Source of the DNA: an uncultured Lachnospiraceae bacterium
Lineage (GTDB): Bacteria; Bacillota; Clostridia; Lachnospirales; Lachnospiraceae
Direction: 5' to 3'
Length of the DNA: 21,759 nt
Assembly: GCA_910584785.1 (NCBI GenBank)
Contig: CAJUDX010000054.1
Coordinates: 1-21,759, forward strand
The position numbers were made by a program, and so were the translations under genes. Of the stretch, positions 7,044 through 14,762 are shown one piece after another. A model generated the notes under the pieces. That model was not told the DNA's origin. It saw nothing but the letters and a program-made list of their open reading frames with translations, and made no database searches. Each line of letters begins with the position of its first letter. Position 1 is the first letter of the stretch.

Positions 7044-8054
7044 TCACGATTCCCCTTCCTTTACTTCCCCTTCCTCTTTGACCAAATCTGTACCCGGATA
7101 AAAGTACTGTAAAAGCTCATCATAGCCCCACCCTTCTTTCGCCTTTTCATTGCCCGCATATTGGCTGAAGCCATAGCCATGACCGATTCCCTTAACCTCC
7201 GCCCGAATATTCCCGCCGTAGTCCTCAAAGCTGAAGCAAGGCGACTGGATACCCAAAGCGTAGCGCACTTCATCCCCTTGAAACTGCACATTCCCAATCT
7301 GCACTACCTTTACATAACCCGCCCCATCCCTTTCTCCAATCTGAATCATCCCCGGCACTTGATCTGCGGATACCGGCCCTCCGTCAGGAATTGCACTGAT
7401 TAAACGGGAAAATTCGTCCGGCGTCCACTCTTTAAGCTGTAAAAAACCATCTGCCCTCACATCCTCCGGGCATTCCACGCTGACCAGATAAGGGCGTGCC
7501 TCATCTCCCGCCCGCGTTTTTCCTGTACTGCACCGGCAAAACAGCGCATCGATGTAACTGTCCTGATAACGCAGGGCCATCCCCCTGGTCTGTGTTACTG
7601 CGTCCTCCACCCGCTGATAAAATTCCAGATAATGCGAAGTTCCCCAAAGCCTTTCCAGCTGAACCTGCCCAAAATAATCCATGTCTAATGCGGATTCAGC
7701 AATCTGGTTTTTTCCTGCCATCTGCTGATAAATGTAAGTTCGGGCAATGACTGCCTGCGCCTTTAATGTCTCCATCTCATAATCTGCCGGAATTTGGCGT
7801 GCCACCACGCCGACCAAATACTCCTCCACATCCAAATAAGAGGTCGTCTCCCGATCCAAAATCACCTGTTTCCCACTGGAGAGCATGGGTTGTCCCTCTT
7901 CCGTCTGCATGGCACTGCTCCTATTGCCCCAATTTTCCAGCACCTTACTTCTCCCACTGATACTGCCCGTCCACCCCAAAGTCACAATATAAGGAAAACA
8001 GCAGCCTGCCAGGAGGACGAACAGCCCTTTTCCCAGCCTTCCTTTTTGTCCCAC
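7044..8054 (-). CDS. spoIID: Stage II sporulation protein D (SpoIID/LytB domain)
   Basis: SpoIID is the membrane-anchored lytic transglycosylase of the mother-cell engulfment machinery. This 336-residue protein has an N-terminal membrane segment (11-26), the core YLDVEEYLVGVVARQIPADY (73-92), the helix ETLKAQAVIARTY (95-107), the FCRCSTGKT loop (172-180) and the C-terminal GHGYGFSQYA (291-300). In the classic enzyme the core reads EMPA, and that Glu is the essential general acid; here it is Gln87. The protein may be inactive or use another residue. The start is GTG at 8052-8054, with AGGAGG ten bases upstream. The gene is probably co-transcribed with spoIIQ. Confidence 0.92.
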   Translation of the reverse strand: MGQKGRLGKGLFVLLAGCCFPYIVTLGWTGSISGRSKVLENWGNRSSAMQTEEGQPMLSSGKQVILDRETTSYLDVEEYLVGVVARQIPADYEMETLKAQAVIARTYIYQQMAGKNQIAESALDMDYFGQVQLERLWGTSHYLEFYQRVEDAVTQTRGMALRYQDSYIDALFCRCSTGKTRAGDEARPYLVSVECPEDVRADGFLQLKEWTPDEFSRLISAIPDGGPVSADQVPGMIQIGERDGAGYVKVVQIGNVQFQGDEVRYALGIQSPCFSFEDYGGNIRAEVKGIGHGYGFSQYAGNEKAKEGWGYDELLQYFYPGTDLVKEEGEVKEGES

Positions 8055-8108
8055 GAAAAAAACGCCTCCTCTCCCTACAAAACTACCGATTAAGCACCTG
8101 TACGTTGT

Positions 8109-8138
8109 ATTATATGAGAAGGCGTTTTCTTCTATTCT
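8109..8138 (-). promoter_or_regulatory. Possible sigma-E-type promoter of spoIID
   Basis: CATATAAT (8109-8116) is one base from the sigma-E -10 consensus CATACAAT. AGAATAG (8132-8138) lies 15 bases upstream as a weak -35. B. subtilis spoIID is sigma-E dependent, which is why I favour this reading. TATAAT could also serve SigA, but no good SigA -35 is present. Confidence 0.45.
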
Positions 8139-8148
8139 ATTTCTACTT

Positions 8149-8236
8149 TATCTTTATCGATTTCTTCTTTAATCTTTATCGATTTCTTCTTTAATCTTTA
8201 TCAGTTTCTTCTTTAATCTTTATTGGTTTCTTCTTT
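8149..8236. repeat. 22-bp tandem repeat, four copies
   Basis: Four consecutive 22-base units start at 8149, 8171, 8193 and 8215. Each has the form (A/T)ATCTTTAT, two or three variable bases, then TTTCTTCTTT. They fill most of the space between the 3' end of glgP and the spoIID promoter. No reading frame or hairpin runs through them. Confidence 0.95.
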
Positions 8237-8267
8237 ACCTATTTTTTTATTTTACCCAGGCATCATT

Positions 8268-10733
8268 TTACTTCGTCATATCCACTTTTACCTTCTTTAA
8301 ATGCCAGATGTCCCGCACATATTCCTCAATAGTACGGTCCGAAGTAAACTTGCCGGTGCAGGCCACGTTGGTAATAGCAGCCTCTGCCCACCACTTTTCA
8401 TCGCGGTAAGCCTCATCAATTTTCTTGTGCGCCTCGGCATAGGAGCGGAAATCCTTTAAAATAAAGTAGGTGTCTGCCCGATCGCTGCTCTGCGTATTTA
8501 ACAGAGAATTATAAATTGGTCTGAACAGTTCCGGATCGTGCGGTGAAAAATAGCCGTTAATCAGCTGCATCAGCACCCGGCGGATTTCCTGGTCGTTATT
8601 AAAGAACTCCATGGGGTAATACCCGCCGTTGTTCTCATAGTTAATTACCTCGTCGGAGGACATACCGAAGATAAATGCCTTGTCCTCACCCACTTCCTCA
8701 ACGATTTCCACATTTGCACCGTCCATGGTTCCTAAGGTCAGAGCGCCATTTAACATAAACTTCATATTGCCCGTGCCGGATGCCTCCTTGGATGCGGTGG
8801 AAATCTGCTCGCTGACATCGGCAGCGGCAAAGATCAGCTCTGCATTGGAAACACGGTAATCCTCGATAAATACGACCTTAATCTTTCCGTTGATGCTCTT
8901 GTCGTTATTGATCACCTCGGCTACGGCATTGATCAGCTTAATGGTCAGCTTGGCAATCTTATAGCCTGCTGCTGCCTTTGCGCCGAAGATAAAGGTTCTC
9001 GGAACCATATCCATATTTGGATTATCTTTTAACTGGTTATACATGTACATAACATGCAGAATATTCATCAGCTGGCGCTTGTACTCGTGCAGACGCTTTA
9101 CCTGGACATCGTACATGGAACGCGGGTCGATGTCAATGCCGTTGTGCTCCTTAATATATTTTGCCAGACGAACCTTGTTTTGGTACTTGATGTTCATAAA
9201 TTCCTTCTGGCATTTTTCATCGGAAGCGTAAATCTTCAGCTCTTTAATATGCGGTAAATTGGTAATCCATTCATTGCCGATCTTTGAAGTTACCCAGTCT
9301 GCCAGCAGAGGATTTCCGTGAAGGAGGAAGCGCCTCTGGGTAATGCCGTTGGTCTTATTGTTGAACTTCTGCGGATACATCTGGTAGAACTCTTTTAATT
9401 CCTGGTTCTTTAAAATTTCCGTGTGCAGGCGTGCCACGCCGTTTACGGAGAAGCTTGCAGCAATCGCCAGATGTGCCATCTTCACCTGACCGTCGTAGAT
9501 GATTGCCATCTTGCGCACCTTTTCCTGGTCGCCCGGGAACTTTCTCTGAATGTCGGCAATAAAGCGGCGGTTAATCTCCTCCACAATCTGGTAAATTCTC
9601 GGAAGCAGGCGGGAGAAAAGCTCAATCGGCCATTTCTCAAGGGCTTCTGCCATAATGGTATGGTTGGTGTAAGCACAGGTCTTGGTGGTTACATCCCATG
9701 CCTCCTCCCAGGTTAAGTGATAGACATCCAAAAGCACGCGCATCAGTTCCGCTACGGCTACGGTCGGGTGGGTATCATTTAACTGGAATACCACCTTTTC
9801 ATAGAATTTGCGCACATCGTCGTGCTTTTCCATATATTTTGCCACGGCGCGCTGCACGCTGGCAGAGATAAAGAAGTACTGCTGCTTTAAGCGAAGCTCC
9901 TTGCCTGCATAATGATTATCGTTTGGGTAGAGGACTTCGCAGATATTTTTTGCCAGATTCTCCTGCTCTACTGCCTTCTGGTAATCTCCGCGGTCAAAGG
10001 CATCCAGACGGAAGGTGTTAATGGGCTGTGCATCCCATACGCGCAGGGTGTTGACAATATTGTTATTATAGCCGACAATCGGAAGATCATAGGGAACTGC
10101 AAGTACAGACTGGCAGCCCTCCTGGATAAAGTTGTTCTTTGTCCCGTCCCACTCGGTTCTTACATAGCCGCCGAATTTAACCTCAGTTGCGTACTCGGAG
10201 CGGCGCACTTCAAAGGGATTGCCGTCCTTTAACCACTCGTCCGGAACCTCCACCTGGAAGCCGTTTTCAATTTTCTGCTTAAACATACCGTAGCGGTAGC
10301 GGATTCCGCAGCCGTAAGCCGGATAGCCCAGGGTAGCTAAAGAATCCAGGAAACATGCAGCCAGACGACCAAGACCGCCGTTGCCTAACGCAGCGTCCGG
10401 CTCCTGATCTTCGATAAGGTTTACATCAAAGCCCAGCTCCTCCAGCGCTTCCTTTACCTCATCGTAGGCGCAGAGGTTGATCATATTGTTCCCCAGGGCA
10501 CGTCCCATTAAGAACTCCATGGACAGGTAGTACACCGTTTTTGCATCCTGCTTTTCATATTCCTTATGGGTGGCAATCCACTGGTCAATAATAACATCCT
10601 TTACAGCAAAGGATACTGCCTGAAAGACCTGTGCCGGTGTCGCCTCGTCAATCGTCTTGCGGAAAAGGCTCTTTACATTGTAGATGACCGACGACTTAAA
10701 CGCCTCTTTATCAAAGCCATATTCTTTTTTCAT
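8268..10733 (-). CDS. glgP: Glycogen/starch (alpha-1,4-glucan) phosphorylase
   Basis: The PLP-dependent GT35 enzyme releases glucose-1-phosphate from glycogen or maltodextrin with inorganic phosphate, in the cytoplasm. With the start used here it has 821 residues, normal for the bacterial family. Landmarks are YYLSMEFLMGRALGNN near the N terminus, GNGGLGRLAACFLDS, NTFRLDAFDRGDY, NNKTNGITQRR, DVQVKRLHEYKRQ and the PLP-binding EASGTGNMKF with Lys658. No key residue appears changed. The frame is open 30 bases further (to 10763), but the ATG at 10731-10733 has AGGAGG nine bases upstream and gives the conserved MKKEYGFDKEAF start. No other glycogen genes are nearby. The 5' leader contains a 13-bp hairpin and a fold-back element. 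Confidence 0.97.
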   Translation of the reverse strand: MKKEYGFDKEAFKSSVIYNVKSLFRKTIDEATPAQVFQAVSFAVKDVIIDQWIATHKEYEKQDAKTVYYLSMEFLMGRALGNNMINLCAYDEVKEALEELGFDVNLIEDQEPDAALGNGGLGRLAACFLDSLATLGYPAYGCGIRYRYGMFKQKIENGFQVEVPDEWLKDGNPFEVRRSEYATEVKFGGYVRTEWDGTKNNFIQEGCQSVLAVPYDLPIVGYNNNIVNTLRVWDAQPINTFRLDAFDRGDYQKAVEQENLAKNICEVLYPNDNHYAGKELRLKQQYFFISASVQRAVAKYMEKHDDVRKFYEKVVFQLNDTHPTVAVAELMRVLLDVYHLTWEEAWDVTTKTCAYTNHTIMAEALEKWPIELFSRLLPRIYQIVEEINRRFIADIQRKFPGDQEKVRKMAIIYDGQVKMAHLAIAASFSVNGVARLHTEILKNQELKEFYQMYPQKFNNKTNGITQRRFLLHGNPLLADWVTSKIGNEWITNLPHIKELKIYASDEKCQKEFMNIKYQNKVRLAKYIKEHNGIDIDPRSMYDVQVKRLHEYKRQLMNILHVMYMYNQLKDNPNMDMVPRTFIFGAKAAAGYKIAKLTIKLINAVAEVINNDKSINGKIKVVFIEDYRVSNAELIFAAADVSEQISTASKEASGTGNMKFMLNGALTLGTMDGANVEIVEEVGEDKAFIFGMSSDEVINYENNGGYYPMEFFNNDQEIRRVLMQLINGYFSPHDPELFRPIYNSLLNTQSSDRADTYFILKDFRSYAEAHKKIDEAYRDEKWWAEAAITNVACTGKFTSDRTIEEYVRDIWHLKKVKVDMTK

Positions 10734-10775
10734 GTTCAATGTCCTCCTGAATTTATTCTGCATAGTTCAAAGAGC

Positions 10776-10820
10776 TTTTGCGCACCTGACAGGCATCCAT
10801 GCATTTACAGGTGCACAAAA
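10776..10820 (-). other. Hairpin in the glgP mRNA leader
   Basis: The arms 10808-10820 and 10776-10788 pair over 13 bases in minus-strand RNA (UUUUGUGCACCUG with CAGGUGCGCAAAA, one G-U pair) around a 19-nt loop, ending 42 bases before the glgP ATG. No U-run follows, so it is not a terminator. A smaller GATGC/GCATC hairpin lies at 10843-10860. I recognise no riboswitch class and no clear promoter here. Confidence 0.55.
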
Positions 10821-10862
10821 CCTTCTGTGCATACGCATTTTAGATGCTTCCCCCCGCATCGG

Positions 10863-11028
10863 CTAGTACAGTGTTGCATTAATCTTGAGGTAAATCGTGC
10901 CTGATATTCGTGTCATCTGTGCGACTGCAAAACGAAGGCGTAGTTGTGCTACGGTGAGTTTTGCAGGCGTGCAGATGGCGAGGATAGCGGGTACGAGTTA
11001 TTCGAGAATTAATGCAATGCTGTACTAG
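10863..11028. repeat. 166-bp imperfect fold-back element (MITE- or REP-like)
   Basis: Two 71-base arms (10863-10933 and 10958-11028) are inverted copies aligning without a gap. Fifty-two positions are Watson-Crick, 12 are G-U on the plus strand and 7 are other mismatches. The 24-base apex holds a 5-bp hairpin, CGTAG-TTGTG-CTACG (10939-10953). The ends are CTAGTACAG and CTGTACTAG. There is no open reading frame inside. The right end overlaps the last base positions of ileS and provides its TAG. I see no clear target duplication. It may be a non-autonomous mobile element or a structured RNA gene. Confidence 0.8.
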
Positions 11029-14000
11029 TGTCTTTCTACAGCAATATGAATCATTTCCCCATTAATATTCCATTCCTTATCATGGAATTTCTTCTCTCTG
11101 GAAACAGAAGCAAAGCGGTTATTTGCCTCGTCAAGCTTCTCCCTAGTGGTTTCCACTGCCTTTGCCAGAACCTCCCCGGCAATTTTCTCTTTATTCTTCT
11201 CAACCATAGCAGAAACGGATTCGCTTGCAGAAACCAGGTAAGCACAGATAACATCGGTCACTTCAAAGCCTGCCTCCTTGCGCATGGTCTGGAGCTTGCT
11301 GATTAATTCACGGACAAAGCCTTCCTCAAGAAGCTCTTTTGTTAAATTTGTATCAAGGACAACCGTAACCGTAAGATCCTCCTCGGTGACAAAGCCTTCC
11401 TTCTGTGCCACATCAATTAACAAATCATCCTTTGTCAGAGCCACCGGATCATCGCCAAAACTAAAGGTAAGCTCGCCCTTCTCCTCCAAGGTTTCCATCG
11501 CTGCATTGCCGTCAATTTCGGCAAGGGCTGTGCGGATCTGGTTTAGGAGTTTTCCGTATTTCGGACCGACCGTCTTTAACTGCGGCTTAAAGCTGTAGGT
11601 GGTAAATTCGCGGACATCCTCGGTAAACTCCACACGCTTGACATTTAACTCGTCCTCAATAATCTTTACAAAAAACTCCGGAAGGCTGTGCCCGGACTTG
11701 ACAAACATCCGGCCAATCGGCTGACGGTTTTTAATATTTGCCGCATTTCTCGCCGCACGTCCCATCACAACCACTTTAAGCACCTGATCCATATCCTGTT
11801 CCAATGCAGGGTCAATCATTGCCTCATTCACTGCCGGGAAATCGCAGAGATGAACGCTTTCCTTTGCTTTGCTGTCAATGCTGCACACAAGGTTGCGGTA
11901 AATATCTTCCGTCATAAACGGAATCATCGGTGCCGCTGCCTTTGCCACCGTTACTAATGCGGTGTACAGGGTTTCATAGGCGTTAATCTTATCCTGCTCC
12001 ATGCCCCCTGCCCAGAAGCGCTCCCGGCTTCTTCTGACATACCAGTTACTCATATCATCCACAAAGGACTGCAAGGCTCTTGCCGCTTCCGGGATCTGGT
12101 AGTTTTCCAAATCCTGATCCACTTCCTTGACCATGGTATTCATCTTGCTGAGCAGCCACTTGTCCATCACGGAAAGCTTATCGTACTCCAGGGCATACTT
12201 TGTCGCGTCAAACCCATCGATATTGGCATACAGCACAAAGAAGGCGTAGGTGTTCCACAGCGTTCCCATAAACTTGCGCTGTCCTTCCATTACGGCTTTC
12301 CCATGGAAACGGTTGGGCAGCCACGGTGCGGAGTTAATATAAAAATACCAGCGGATGGCATCAGCGCCGTAGGTTTTTAATGCATCAAACGGATCGACGG
12401 CATTGCCCGCAGACTTACTCATCTTCCTGCCGTTTTCATCCTGAATATGCCCAAGGACAATAACATTTTCATAGGGCGCACGGTTAAAGAGCAGGGTGGA
12501 CTCGGCTAACAGAGAATAAAACCATCCGCGGGTCTGGTCGACTGCCTCGGAAATAAACTGCGCCGGGAACTGTTCCTCAAACAATTTCTTATTCTCAAAC
12601 GGATAATGGTGCTGGGCAAACGGCATCGCTCCGGAGTCAAACCAGCAGTCAATAACCTCAGGAACACGGTGCATGGGCTTGCCGCACTTGGGACAGGTGA
12701 TGAGTACATCATCGATAAACGGACGGTGCAGCTCGACTTCGCCGTTTTCTTCCTTATCCATCTCCTTGGCATATTTTTTCGCCACATCCGCATAGTTTGT
12801 GCTCATGGACTTTAACTCTTCGCGGCTGCCGATGGAATGCATATGCCCGCATTCGCACTCCCAGATATTCAGCGGCGTTCCCCAGTAGCGGTTGCGGGAA
12901 AGACCCCAGTCCTGGATATTCTCCAGCCAGTCGCCGAAACGTCCCTTGCCGATGCTCTCAGGAATCCAGTTAATCGTATTGTTATTGCGGATTAAGTCCT
13001 CTTTTACGGCGGTCATCTTAATAAACCAGGACTCTCTTGCATAGTAAATCAAAGGCGTACTGCACCGCCAGCAATGCGGATAGCTGTGTTCAAATTTCGG
13101 CGCGGAGAACAAAAGCCCTTTCTTGTCCAGATCCTTTAAGATCTCCGGATCGGCATTTTTACAGAACATCCCTGCATAGGGCGTTTCCCCGGTCATCTCG
13201 CCCTTGCCGTCCACCAGCTGGACAAAGGGCAGATCGTATTTGCGCCCCACATTGGCATCATCCTCACCAAACGCCGGGGCAATATGAACGATTCCCGTGC
13301 CGTCAGTTAAGGTTACATAGCTGTCGCAGGTGACAAAATAAGCTTTCTTATGCTGTTTTTCGCAGAGGGCTGCGGCACAGTCAAAGAGAGGCTCGTATTC
13401 CTTATATTCCAGTTCCTTTCCCTGATACCGCTCCAGAATCTGCGCATCCTCGCCAAGCACCTGAGAAACCAGGGCACCTGCCATATAGTAGGTATAGCCG
13501 TCCGAAGCCTTAACCTTAACGTACTCCTCCACCGGATTTACGCAGAGCGCCACGTTCGAGGGCAGGGTCCAAGGCGTCGTCGTCCAGGCCAGGAAATAGG
13601 CGTCCTCGCCAACCACCTTAAAGCGGGCAACGGCAGAACGTTCCTTGACATCCTTATAGCCCTGGGCAACCTCGTGCGAAGAAAGCGGGGTGCCGCAGCG
13701 CGGGCAGTAGGGAACAATCTTAAAGCCCTTGTATAAAAGCCCTTTATTCCAGATTTCCTTTAATGCCCACCACTCGGATTCGATATAATTGTCATGATAG
13801 GTTACATAAGGGTCGTTCATATCAGCCCAGAAGCCGACGGTCGAGGAAAAGTCCTCCCACATCCCCTTATACTTCCACACGCTTTCCTTACAATGCCCGA
13901 TAAATGGGGCAAGGCCGTACTCCTCAATCTGCTCCTTGCCGTCCAGGCCCAGCATCTTCTCCACTTCCAGCTCCACCGGCAGACCGTGGGTGTCCCAGCC

Positions 14001-14273
14001 AGCCTTCCTTGGCACCTTAAAGCCCTTCATCGTGCGGTAGCGGGGAATCATATCTTTAATTACCCTGGTAAGCACGTGACCGATGTGCGGCTTTCCGTTT
14101 GCCGTGGGTGGCCCATCATAAAACACATAGGAATCTCCCTGGGCGCGCAGTTCAATGCTCTTTTCAAAGATCTTGTTCTCTGCCCAGAAAACTTCTACCT
14201 TCTTTTCCCGTTCCACAAAATTTAAGTCTGTGGGAACCTTCTGATACACCATCTTTTTCGTTGTGTCAGACAT
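11025..14273 (-). CDS. ileS: Isoleucine--tRNA ligase, type 2 (eukaryote-like)
   Basis: This class I aminoacyl-tRNA synthetase charges tRNA-Ile. Numbered from the start used here (1082 residues), DGPPTANGKPHIGH (53-66) holds HIGH and GRKMSKSAGN has KMSKS at 617-621. GWDTHGLPVE belongs to the editing/CP1 approach, and zinc-type motifs CPRCGTP and CWRCSTP are present. PTANG instead of PYANG, the length and the absence of the C-terminal zinc finger of type 1 enzymes mark the IleRS2 class, known for low mupirocin sensitivity. The frame extends to a TTG at 14297, but the ATG at 14271-14273 is preceded by GGAGGA at the right distance. The stop TAG (11025-11027) is part of the fold-back element. The gene is controlled by the isoleucine T-box upstream. 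Confidence 0.97.
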   Translation of the reverse strand: MSDTTKKMVYQKVPTDLNFVEREKKVEVFWAENKIFEKSIELRAQGDSYVFYDGPPTANGKPHIGHVLTRVIKDMIPRYRTMKGFKVPRKAGWDTHGLPVELEVEKMLGLDGKEQIEEYGLAPFIGHCKESVWKYKGMWEDFSSTVGFWADMNDPYVTYHDNYIESEWWALKEIWNKGLLYKGFKIVPYCPRCGTPLSSHEVAQGYKDVKERSAVARFKVVGEDAYFLAWTTTPWTLPSNVALCVNPVEEYVKVKASDGYTYYMAGALVSQVLGEDAQILERYQGKELEYKEYEPLFDCAAALCEKQHKKAYFVTCDSYVTLTDGTGIVHIAPAFGEDDANVGRKYDLPFVQLVDGKGEMTGETPYAGMFCKNADPEILKDLDKKGLLFSAPKFEHSYPHCWRCSTPLIYYARESWFIKMTAVKEDLIRNNNTINWIPESIGKGRFGDWLENIQDWGLSRNRYWGTPLNIWECECGHMHSIGSREELKSMSTNYADVAKKYAKEMDKEENGEVELHRPFIDDVLITCPKCGKPMHRVPEVIDCWFDSGAMPFAQHHYPFENKKLFEEQFPAQFISEAVDQTRGWFYSLLAESTLLFNRAPYENVIVLGHIQDENGRKMSKSAGNAVDPFDALKTYGADAIRWYFYINSAPWLPNRFHGKAVMEGQRKFMGTLWNTYAFFVLYANIDGFDATKYALEYDKLSVMDKWLLSKMNTMVKEVDQDLENYQIPEAARALQSFVDDMSNWYVRRSRERFWAGGMEQDKINAYETLYTALVTVAKAAAPMIPFMTEDIYRNLVCSIDSKAKESVHLCDFPAVNEAMIDPALEQDMDQVLKVVVMGRAARNAANIKNRQPIGRMFVKSGHSLPEFFVKIIEDELNVKRVEFTEDVREFTTYSFKPQLKTVGPKYGKLLNQIRTALAEIDGNAAMETLEEKGELTFSFGDDPVALTKDDLLIDVAQKEGFVTEEDLTVTVVLDTNLTKELLEEGFVRELISKLQTMRKEAGFEVTDVICAYLVSASESVSAMVEKNKEKIAGEVLAKAVETTREKLDEANNRFASVSREKKFHDKEWNINGEMIHIAVERH

Positions 14274-14366
14274 CGTTCTTCTTCCTCCATTTCGCAAGTA
14301 CTTTCGTGCCGCAAAAAAGGTGTGGGCTATCGGAAAAAACTGCCGTCATCGCCCAAAAAGGTATAT

Positions 14367-14608
14367 AAAAAGCCTTCATCCTCTGTAATCAGGACGAAGG
14401 CTGCTTCGTTTTACCACCTATTACGGCATACTTTAATATGCGTTCCCTATAACGGGGGAAATCCGTCCTGGCCTACAAAAAAACCTTTTCAGCCGGCAAC
14501 TCAGGAGTGATCTTCACTGCAGCTTTACTTCCGCCAGGCTTCCACCCTCCCCGGCTCTCTAAAGGTTTCCGGCTGCGCTACTCTCTCCGTCTTTGTCTTT
14601 AACGTTTC
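14367..14608 (-). promoter_or_regulatory. T-box riboswitch (isoleucine) with terminator, controlling ileS
   Basis: In minus-strand RNA the leader has the T-box-type AGAGAGCCGGGGAGGGUGGA segment and a specifier-loop ATC codon (14509-14511, context GAAGATCACTCCTGAG). The T-box sequence AGGUGGUAAAACG (14407-14419) carries UGGU, complementary to the ACCA end of tRNA-Ile. A terminator follows (stem 14371-14382 with 14391-14402, then a U-run). Uncharged tRNA-Ile should stabilise the antiterminator and allow ileS transcription. The gene downstream matches the specifier. Confidence 0.93.
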
Positions 14609-14614
14609 CCCATT

Positions 14615-14643
14615 ATTATATCGACGGGAGGAGGAAAAGTCAA
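14615..14643 (-). promoter_or_regulatory. Promoter of the T-box/ileS transcript
   Basis: TTGACT (14638-14643), a 17-base spacer and TATAAT (14615-14620) form a near-consensus SigA promoter. Transcription should begin near 14608. Confidence 0.88.
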
Positions 14644-14658
14644 GGAGTTTATGACGGG

Positions 14659-14762
14659 TTTCCATGAAGGCTTTCTATGAAGGGTTTTTATGAAGGCTTT
14701 TTATGAAGGCTTTCTAAGAAAGATTTCTGTGAAGAACTTCTATAAAGGATTTCCCTAAAAAT
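14659..14762. repeat. 13-bp tandem repeat, eight copies (last four diverged)
   Basis: Consecutive 13-base units begin at 14659, 14672, 14685 and 14698 and resemble TTTCTATGAAGGC. Four more diverged units (14711-14762) keep the TTTC/AAG pattern. They occupy the whole space between the ileS promoter and the oxidoreductase stop codon, into which the last unit just runs. There is no terminator-like stem with a U-run here for the operon end. Confidence 0.9.

Noticed and set aside
8149..8236. CRISPR array
   Set aside because: The 22-bp units abut with no unique spacers and there are no cas genes; the same applies to the 37-bp array at 20626-20736.
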